Shown here: positions 55,188 through 64,000 of the stretch, piece after piece | How the letters are laid out: each line of letters begins with the position of its first letter | How positions within the stretch are numbered: the stretch's first letter is position 1 | Source of the DNA: Siphonodentalium dalli | Taxonomy: Eukaryota > Mollusca > Scaphopoda > Gadilida > Siphonodentaliidae | Length of the DNA stretch: 64,000 bases | Direction: 5' to 3' | NCBI GenBank assembly: GCA_032622095.1 | Contig: CP136064.1 | Span: forward strand, 184,060,209 to 184,124,208 | Notes under the pieces: generated by a model | Told to the model about the DNA's origin: nothing | Databases searched by the model: none | Seen by the model: only the letters and a program-made list of their open reading frames with translations | Position numbers and translations under genes: made by a program

Positions 55188-55212
55188 AAGTAAGTAAGTA
55201 AGTAAGTAAGTA
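55188..55212 (+). repeat. (AAGT)n microsatellite
   Basis: About six GTAA/AAGT tetranucleotide units. Confidence 0.85.
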
Positions 55213-55789
55213 CCGTGATCGATTTAAATACCATGCAGTCCTGAGTCAGTTCTGTAAAATAGGCATACTATGCCGATCTAAATTATAACGCGTTTCCTGA
55301 TGAGATTCCGCGTTATCGCTAGTATACTATAGTGAAAAAGTGAATCGAAACATATGCTCAATTTAAAATATGACCAACCGGGCAATGTAGGAACATGGGA
55401 TACAGACCACTAGTCTGTTGGTGATTGTTGAGTATATTTCACAATCAAAAATTAAAAAGATAACGTGGAGGAATAATATAATTACTTTGAAATACTTCCA
55501 TTTTTTATAATTCGACAGCAATTAAGAGTCAATTAAGTTTCCTCTGAAGTTGATAATTCAAGTCTTTTTCCTTTGGTCTTTTGAATTTGTTTTAATTCTA
55601 TACAATCACTAACATATAATTTAGAATTAACCTGAGGAACATATATTGTGGAAATAATTAAGTTTGCCCATTTATGGGACAGACTTTTCAATGCCATCCT
55701 CGGTGCGATGGGTGAGTCTTTAGATCTAGATAATCTTGACCGCTTCCATTAAAACATCCATATAGGTCATATAGATGAAACTCTTATAA

Positions 55790-56190
55790 AAAAAAAAATA
55801 CCATGGTATATTATGGGTAACTTTTCAGGATTTAGTCGGAAATATGGCTTGTTGCCATTCATCGGAAAGCTCTATATAATACCATAGTAAAAAGTACCAT
55901 AGTATTTTGGGTACTTTACCATGGTATGTGTACTATATAGTAAAAGTAATAAAGTATTACAATAGTAATACTATGGTACATGTAGCCTACCATAGAGTAC
56001 TACAACGGTACCGTATACATGTACCATATGTACTACCATAGTATTACAGTGGTACATGTACTAGGGTACTACCATAGTACGGGTGTTATGGTCCTACTGT
56101 GGTAGTACCATAATTAAATATTACATGTACGGTATAACATGGTAGTACCGGTACTATTATATAAATTATTTCTAACAATTTAATTCTAAC
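55790..56190. repeat. Cryptic palindrome-rich block of ACCATAGTA/GTAC words
   Basis: In about 400 bp the words TACCATAGTA, ACTATGGTA, GGTACATGTA and ATGTACC recur in both orientations at least fifteen times with irregular spacing. Sequence is self-complementary at many registers. Not a simple tandem array; no coding capacity. Confidence 0.7.
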
Positions 56191-56197
56191 AAATATA

Positions 56198-59100
56198 TTA
56201 AAGGTACCATACTCATTCCGTTTCGATGATTCCCCAATATCATCAGATTCAAACAACAACATTTTTTTTAAAGTTATCAGAATCGAGTAATTGCCCAAAA
56301 ATAATGCTAACCACGGTCAGTCAACTTTAGTATAAAATTACCCAAAACCTGTTATTTATCAACATTTTGTTCATCGAAATTTTTTCGGTTTGTCAATTAT
56401 CTGACACAAAAAAGCAACTTTATTTAATAGTTATCCACCTTCATCCGCAATTTAGTCCGAGAGGGTCTTTTCGTCGACTGTTTACTGGGCCACTTAACAT
56501 TATCGGTGGTGAAAAATAATATATTTTAAACATCGACATTACTCTAGTAGCTGTGGGTGGTTTTGTATGCACTTTTATGTCCAGAGCAAAACTCTTCACG
56601 AATCCACTAATTGAAGGTACACGAACAATATTTGGTTGGTGACACATTTCCCATTGAGGGCGAAATGGGTCAAATGGCCACGCCCCCTTTTTGCGCGAAG
56701 TACTACCACCGGCCGTGACTATATCTCCAGAACCGTTGGACATAGGGCGTCGTGTGACCACTCAAAATGTGCGGAATGGCCACATTATGGGGGGTCAGTA
56801 ATACATTTTAATATCCAAAAGTCAATGGTTTTTAAGATAATTGCCAAAAACAAAAAAAATCCATTTTTAAGGGCCCAATTTTGGGGTTCAGCATTTTTAT
56901 CTCCATTTTATCTCAATTTTATTGATCTATATCCATCGGTGCCACATATAGGTATAATTTCTGTACCATTATCGGATGGGATTGACCTCCAATGAGCTCT
57001 TGATCCTGAAAATCCACATTATGGGGGGTCAGTAATACATTTTCATATCCAAAAGTCAATGGTTTTTAATATAATTGCCAAAAGCCGATTTCAACATGTT
57101 ACGCACCACAAGTATACAATACCACCAAGGCCACAGCATATGTATGACACTTTTTAAAGAACTATCCGAATTCTCTGATCGACTTAAGAGCACAATTGAC
57201 CACACACAATGGGATTAGCTGGAAATTGCTGCTGAGGATGTGTTGACCCCGACACACAACATGAGCTCTTGACGACTGAACATGCATTGGAAACTGGTGT
57301 GCTTTACCAAAAATCAGATAACAATTGTGCTCTAATCAACATAAATGTACAGATTGAACAAAACAGGTTTTCAAACATTTTTATCAACATTTAACAGCTG
57401 ATCTGATTTAAGTGATGAGATATGAAACATGCTAAACACTTTTACTAAATGGAATGACCAGCTGTTTGCTTCATGCAGCAGCCACATGTTGCGATCCTAA
57501 AATGGGTATTTCACCTGGGGCCTGGGCATAGTAAAAACATGTTGTAATCAGATGGCAGATGACCATATATACCAGTATATATTTCAGAAGTAATCAATTC
57601 TTCCAAAAGGACACCTCATCTCACAAAAAGTTTTAGGATATGATGGAATGATCACTATTCAATCAATAGTAGAATGAGCCTTTGTCAGTCCCACATTAGT
57701 TATGATTGGCCATGATAGTTGCAGCACTTGCAGGTTGGAGAAGATGAGGGTCTATAATTTCACTAACATAATTCTTCATAATAGCTAATAGCCCTCATAA
57801 CTTACCATTTTAAAGATATTTTCATTTTCAATACCACCCCAGGTTAAGTGGTCCTGCTAATTTTATATTATGCTGATGGGTACTGCTGGATTGCTATGAT
57901 GTGTGTAGGTCAAAGCGATTCTGTTAATATTGACAAATGCAACACAAATGAAAAATATATAGTAACTTTCCTCAAACATAGATTATAACCTGACAATCAT
58001 TGTGTTAGAATCAGTGTACATAAGTATATGTAGGCATGGCCATAGCATGTTTTTGAAATACTGCAGAGTGCAGACCATAAATTTCACTAGAATATACATG
58101 TAGTTTCTGTACTGCATGTACATCACACACATAAGGCGACTGACTCACATACACGTACCTGGAGGGTTCACAATATTTGACATGTAAAGTATATATCTAT
58201 ATCTCCTGTGCCTATAACACCAAACCAAACGGTTTACAGTACTTTTACTGACATTTTTGGAGTGGCACATATACATACATAAAAAATAAAAGTCAATTTA
58301 AAGGGACGAAATGAAAAATAAATTTGTGCAACTATAATGGAGATCTATATTGCATTACAACATCCAGAAATCTGCAAAATCTACAACATCCACAAATCTA
58401 CAAAATCTACAAAAACATCTGACTATCATAGTCATTGGTAATGTGATCATTTTTCCTTGATAAGTTGAAACATGAGGGGGGATTGCATAGCATGGCTACC
58501 TGCAGAATGTAGATTTGTATGTATTTATATCTGCATATCAACTGATGCTTGTATTTTTCTTCTAACTCACTCTGAGCTCACAACGCAACAGGATTGCATT
58601 CGGAATTTCAAGCCCATAAAGCTAGACACTTTAGAATCAAGCTTGCCAAATAAATTTCCATGAACCTCACATGAACTCACTCAGTTGAACACAAGGAACG
58701 ATTGTCAAGTTGGAAAATATTTTGTATTTATGGATGCCCTATATTTTTAATATGTGGATTTATTATAACTGGACATGTATTTGTTAGTTTTGAACAGGAC
58801 AATATATTTTAATATTACTGCAACTGCATCTTTCTTATGACTTATTTTCTTACAAACTCCCAAATTTGAACCAGAAACAATTTAGGGCAAATATACATCT
58901 ACGTGTACATATACATATATCAGGATGTAAATATAGGCAATCATGCCAGGCAAGCCATTATTTGTTCTAAAATAATGTACGTGTTTAATAGGGAAATTGT
59001 AGAACCTTTATACAAAATGGTGATGCAGCCAATCAAAATTGATGTGGGACTGATAAGACACAACCTGCTCGACTACCGAATCATACTGATTGATCAAATT

Positions 59101-60090
59101 GTAGTAACTCAACATTTACTAAACCTACTTGTGGGCTGAGTATAATTCAATTCAACATTAGAATACCATAAAAACACCCTGTTCTCCCATAAGTTTAAAG
59201 AAAATAACACATTGAACTCATTTACAAGTATATTGCTAATGTGATATATGTCATTCCATTTATAACCATTTTGGCAGCCATCTCACATCAAAGGCCATGA
59301 AATCTAGATAACAAAAGATGAACTACATTCAAATTATATCACCAGGTAACCTTTTTGTAGGAGTTTTAGGTTACTGATCAAATACCGTATAATTGATGAT
59401 TTCCTCAACATCTTTGTTATTGGGAAAATGTCTGTTTTTCATTCTACGACCAATATATTGCATCCAAAGACCTTATTTTCAGGGTCAAGCGCTCCTTGAA
59501 GGTCAATCCCATCCGATAACGGTACATAAAATATCAGAAATGATACCTGTATGTGGCACCGATGGATATAGGTCAATAAAATTATAATTGTGGGCTCAGC
59601 TTTGAGATTAAAGGGCTGAACCCAAAAATCGGGCCCTTAAAAATGGATTTTGTTTGGTTTTTGGCAATTATCTTAAAAACAATTGACTTTTGGATATGAA
59701 AATGTATTACTGACCCCCCATAATGTGGCCATTCCGCACATTTTGAGTGGTCACACGACCCCCTATGTCCAACGGTTCTGGAGATATAGTCACGGCCGGT
59801 GGTAGTACTTCGCGCAAAAAGGGGCGTGGCCATTTGACCCATTTCGCCCTCAATGGGAAATGTGTCACCAACCAAATATTGTTCGTGTACCTTCAATTAG
59901 TTGATTCGTGAAGAGTTTTGCTCTGGACATAAAAGTGCATACAAAACCACCCTCAGCTAATAGAGTACATCTGATCACTCTGAGTAAAAAATAATGGGTG
60001 GGTTCCTCGACTCGAATCAAATAGTTTTTGCCCCCGAAGCCAAGGAAATGCTAATTTGCGAGCGTTAATTCGGATTATGCATCTCATATG
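56198..60090 (+). mobile_element. MITE family 2 copy split by a 3.4-kb insertion
   Basis: The left part (56198-56540) begins TTAAAGGTACCATACTCATT and ends in ACATCGACAT. The right part (59967-60090) resumes ACATCTGATCACTCTGAG, GGTTCCTCGACTCGAATCAA and ends GTTAATTCGGATTATGCATC. Joined, they give the layout of the intact copies. The element between them is therefore younger than the MITE. Confidence 0.8.
56541..59966. mobile_element. 3.4-kb DNA transposon with ~450-bp TIRs
   Basis: Long inverted arms (56541-56995 and 59500-59966) share ACTCTA..TAGCTG, GGGTGGTTTTGTATGCACTT, TGGTTGGTGACACATTTCCC, GGCCGTGACTATATCTCCAG, CCACATTATGGGGGGTCAGT and CCATCGGTGCCACATA. A 4-bp ACAT is present at both junctions (56536-56539 and 59967-59970). 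A further copy of CATTATGGGGGGTCAGTAAT lies at 57017. The 2.5-kb interior is AT-rich with no transposase frame, so it is non-autonomous. Family unknown. Confidence 0.85.
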
Positions 60091-60957
60091 AAGAACTGCT
60101 TAGTTCTGCATGTATACCCCATGCATGTCACGACAGGAAGGCGTCGTGCCTGCATGGATTTAATACTGCCATACTATTAACTTGTGTTAGGGCAATATGG
60201 GGCTGCTAATTCCTCTTGCAGTAGATGAGGAATTTCATATCGTTTAGTGTCATTATCCACTCTTTGTGGACTGCTCATTCCCTATGATGCCAAGTCTCCA
60301 AGGAGAGATCCGCATGTCGTTAACCGATAATTCTGACATCTGAACATGACCAAATATCCAGCATATGCGAACATGTTCCCTCTGAGTGAACCCAGTGATT
60401 TTTGGAAAGTCGACTCTTCTCATTCAATTGGTGTTCATTCTTGAAAGTGCTCATCATCATCATCATTATGATTAATTATAACATATGTTTGTCGCATATA
60501 AGAGATTATCTTCCCAAAGTTTCATCGCATTTTGATTGCCACATCTGGAGATATTCTCGAGAATATGTTTTTGGGGTGTTTATATACATCGCACCGAATA
60601 AATATATTTATCAATACATTACGACGTGAGTACGAAAGTCGGGAGTGTTCCCCCAGTATATAGCAATAATCCAATCATAAGTGACCGAATATCGAACTGG
60701 TAACCAGGAAATTAGGATACACTAAAAATGTATGTCTGTGCGGGTATTGATAGATGTAAGATGGGATGTGAAGTCTGAATTTGTCCCTCATTTCTCATAT
60801 AAATATATGTAATTTGGGTCCGCATTGGAACATACAATATACACAGTGGGGTGGTAATCCCCAATACCTTTATTTTTTAATCGATATTATCATCCAATTA
60901 TTGAGTTGTGAATAGCTCTGAAATATAATTTTTAATGGCACATAATGTAAAACACAT

Positions 60958-61414
60958 TAAAGATGCATTGTCCGAATTAACGTTCCCAAATTACTATTCC
61001 TTTGGCGTCGGGGGTAAAAAATATTTGATTCGAGTCGAGGAACCCACCCATCAAACTCAGAGTGATCAGATATCAATTTTTTAAATTTGTTATTTCCCCG
61101 AGATCTATATGTAATGTTTGGCGGCCTGGCAAAAAAATCGTCAAGCCGACGGTCTCGGACCAAATTGCGGATGAAAATGGATAACTCTAAAATCAAATAG
61201 CTATCAAGTGTTAGATATTTGACAATTCGCCAAATTTCGTTGAACAAAATGTTGACAAGTAACACGTTTTGGGACATTTTACGTTGACTGTGGTTAGCAT
61301 TATTTTTGGGCAAATAACCGATTCTGATAACTGAAGTGCATGGCATTTCAAAAAAGATTGTTGTTGTTGGAATCTGATGATATTGGGACCATCGAATCGG
61401 ATTGCGTACCTTAA
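60958..61414 (-). mobile_element. MITE family 2, best-preserved copy
   Basis: TTAA at both ends: TTAAAGATGCATTGTCCGAA on one side and AATCGGATTGCGTACCTTAA on the other. 457 bp. It contains GATTCGAGTCGAGGAACCCA, GATCAGATATCAATTTTTTA and CAGTTATCAGAATCGG-type words in inverse. The 157-codon minus-strand frame is an artefact shared loosely with other copies. Confidence 0.8.
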
Positions 61415-61559
61415 ATTTGTTGAGCATCATAATTAATTGTGTCCACTGTAAGCTATTTTAACACCCAGAATGCATTGCAAATGGAACAATAAAGAGTGTC
61501 TTTGTCACAATAAATATAATTTATTGTCAGATTTATGGAGACACGGTTCGGACTCAGTT

Positions 61560-62370
61560 GAGTGTTCATTGATAATTCAGTGAGCGTTAACAAATTCTCA
61601 TTTCTTATCGTAATAGCCATGCATGCATACGCGTGTAGGCACTCTCGATTGGAATGGCACATTGAGATGTCCCTCAACTCAAATGAACCTTGATATTCGG
61701 TTCCTATTTTCACCAATGTCGAGGTTCTAACTTGTGTCAACCTCGTCTGGCTGTAGCTTAAACAGACTGTGAAGATCTTATCGATAGATATATCAGATTT
61801 AAATAATGAGGCAAGTGTTATTGGTTCAAATTTATGCTAGCTTACTTCATTGAGCGTGAACAAATTCTCATTTCTTATCGAAATGGCCATGTATCGATCG
61901 GAATGGCACATTGGGATGTCTCTCAACTCAGATCAAGTCTGAAAATCGGTTTCGATTTTCGCCCATGATGTCTGTCGGGGTTTGAACTGCGATTATCTAT
62001 TATATATCCACGTACGACCCAAACGTGCACATCGGCTAGGGGACATCATTAAAAAGAGAAAGATTCATTCGGAAAGATATATATATAGCCTATAGTTAGA
62101 GTTATGGAGGCTCGGACTCAGTATGAGTGTTCGTGCTTCATATTTGCTTATAACTCAGTGAGCGTGAACAAATTCTCATTTCTTATTGAAATGCATGACC
62201 ATGTGTCGATCGGAATGGTACATTGAGATGTCCCTCAAACCAAATCAAGCTTGAAAATCGGTCCCGTCATCCATGCCGGGGTTCGAACCCGCGCAAACCT
62301 CGTTTTGCCCAGACTGTGACGGTCTTATCCACGACCTAACCACCTCGGCTCCGGGGACATAATTAAAGGA
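61560..62370 (-). mobile_element. Cluster of three tRNA-headed SINE copies
   Basis: Three adjacent units each contain GAGCGTGAACAAATTCTCAT (or TGAGCGTTAACAAATTCTCA), TTTCTTATCGAAATGGCCAT-like and GGAATGGCACATTGGGATGT-like words. In the third (about 62110-62365), the minus strand reads GGAGCCGAGGTGGTTAGGTC ... GCGCGGGTTCGAACCCCG, a tRNA-like head with a clear B box (GGTTCGAACCC) and a long variable region like Ser/Leu tRNAs. The B box is decayed in the other two (GGGGTTTGAACTGC at 61978, GAGGTTCTAACTTG at 61722). Confidence 0.75.
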
Positions 62371-62860
62371 AACCCTTTCACCGAGAGTTATAGGCAGTAT
62401 GAACATGGGTTAGAACCCACTATACCTTCGAAATTCTTGAAACATTGGAAAGATACAATGTCAGTAAACAGCGGAAATATAATTAAAGTTATGGTTAATA
62501 TTTTCAAAACCATTCAATCGATACCAAAATCTATACAGGTGAAGAATGTGTCATCATTAACATGGATGCGATTATTTATATAGTGATCGTGTGAAAAATA
62601 TTTAGTTATCACATTGTGTCAACAGGATTGGTGGAGGATGTTAATATTTTTAAGCAAATAAACCAAATGACCCTCACTATGCAGGTTAGGGGTGTGTTAT
62701 TATAAACTGTCCCAAGAACTATAAAAATAATCAATGGAAATATTTGAATTGTCAAATCGGATAGTATGGGTTAATGGGTTAACTAATGAACTGATAAATA
62801 CAAAATAGCATCTATAAAAAGCATGTCATTGTATTTTCAGTCTCAATAATACCAGCACCG

Positions 62861-64000
62861 TTAACTCTTTCACTGCCATGCAGCACCACAGACATATCTG
62901 CTACTGCCAAGCATACTATACATGCACATGTAGCATATTGCTGCCAAATACATATGGATTGGGTATTTTTCAATAACTTTTGTATCTGCCGAGCTATTTT
63001 CATGAAACTTGGTATGCATGTAAGTATTGGTATGGGGAATCGAAAACACGCCCAGTCCACCATTGTCTTGGGACCACGATCACGTGACCACAGACAAGAT
63101 GGCCACCCCCCCCCCAAATATAAGAAAATTTCCCTATAACTTGTATTTGTAGAGATATTTTCATGAAAGTTAACTTAAATTGGTATGTAAGTAGGTATCA
63201 GTATTGGGAATAGAAAATATGTTCTAGTCCGCCAGTGTCACATTTCACGTGACCACGATCATGTGACCACAAAACAAGGATGGCCGCCATCTCGAAATAT
63301 AAGATAATGTATAGTATATTGCTGCTAAATACATATTGATTGTGTATTTCTCAATAACGTTTGTATCTGTAAAGGTACGTTAGTGGAACTTGGTGCACTG
63401 TTAGATATTGGACTTGCGAATTGAAAACACTTCCCAGTCTGCCAGTGTCATGAGACCGTGACCATATGAGGGTCACGAGACCGTGGCCACATGATCACAT
63501 AACAAGATGGCCGCCACACCGAAATATAAGGAAAATTCATTATTTCTCAATAACTTTTGAGTCTGAAGAGATATTTTGACGAAATTTGGTATGTAAGTTG
63601 GTGTTAGTATTAAGAATCGAAAACAAGTTAGTATATTTCTGCTAAATACATTATATTATTAGGTATTTTGCAATAACTTTTGTATATGCAGAGGTATATT
63701 CCTGAAACTTGGTATGCAGGTAGGTATTAGTCTCTGTGGAATGGAAAACACTTCCCATACCAGGAGGGTCACGTGACCGCGACCACTTAATCACAAAACA
63801 AGATGGCCGACATCCCGAAATATAAAAATAATTAACCGAGAGTTTCTCGTTACAAAAATTGATTACATCACGTAGAGTGTTTTCACAGAATAATATATAC
63901 CTACTTCCCATGGATTGATATTACGGGACGAAGGTGTCAGGATTCGACTCAAGTCGCGATCGGCAGCGTATGGGTAATTCGACTCAAGTCGCGATCGGCA
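62861..64000. mobile_element. 1.17-kb TTAA element, copy 2 (cut by window end)
   Basis: It starts TTAACTCTTTCACTGCCATG and follows copy 1 (39714-40885) closely, module by module, to the doubled ATTCGACTCAAGTCGCGATC, GGCA at the last base. The missing right end would be about 13 bp (GTGAAAGAGTTAA in copy 1). Same orientation as copy 1. Small differences include a GG insertion-type change and a longer C run at 63107. Confidence 0.92.

Noticed and set aside
60957-61430. 157-codon minus frame
   Set aside because: Coincides with a non-coding MITE copy; other copies of the same MITE do not preserve the frame.
62270-62356. tRNA-like segment considered as a functional tRNA gene
   Set aside because: Acceptor stem does not pair and the sequence continues into a repeated SINE body, so a SINE head is the better reading.

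Overview
The window is AT-rich, intron-containing animal nuclear DNA. Coding sequence sits in short exons with consensus GT-AG introns, one exon set adds up to a complete proteasome subunit, and most of the remaining DNA is transposon-derived. I cannot name the species. DIRS retrotransposons, tRNA-type SINEs, TTAA-flanked MITEs and a multi-kilobase intron load fit a non-vertebrate metazoan such as a marine invertebrate, but that is inference.

Layout. 1-7.4 kb: repeats and no secure gene. 7.4-11.8 kb (+): at least three phase-matched exons of an unrecognised basic, Ser/Pro-rich protein ending in a CaaX-like CLLL. 13.0-14.5 kb (+): a 468-codon open exon of an unrecognised acidic/lysine-rich protein with four identical 10-residue repeats and a polyadenylation signal. 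14.5-19.3 kb: palindromes, TTAA-flanked MITEs and a 1.1 kb hAT-type element with an 8-bp target duplication. 19.4-54.4 kb (-): the whole of PSMB6 (20S proteasome subunit beta-1), six exons encoding 220 residues over 35 kb. 54.4-64 kb: nested DNA transposons, a triple SINE cluster and a second copy of a 1.17 kb TTAA element cut by the window end.

PSMB6 organises the middle of the window. Every intron phase matches, and exon 2 begins exactly at the catalytic Thr1 codon, so exon 1 is the propeptide. Its introns carry the transposons. Intron 5 (11.2 kb) holds two nested DIRS elements: an outer decayed one (about 21.0-30.3 kb) and an inner one (about 25.0-29.4 kb) with gag, reverse transcriptase and tyrosine recombinase. 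Both show the DIRS hallmark of inverted terminal repeats plus an internal complementary region. Intron 1 (15.6 kb) carries a 1.17 kb TTAA element, an inverted-repeat-bounded 9 kb block, a 4.7 kb TTAA-flanked element with a nested hAT copy, and a dispersed 16-bp motif.

The observations I think most deserve a second look are: the 91-bp tandem duplication of the last PSMB6 exon that could act as a newly made intron; the propeptide/mature boundary placed exactly on an intron; the recurrent CGTGACTGACATTACA motif; an inner DIRS recombinase that seems to have lost its catalytic tyrosine; and the large self-complementary palindromes.
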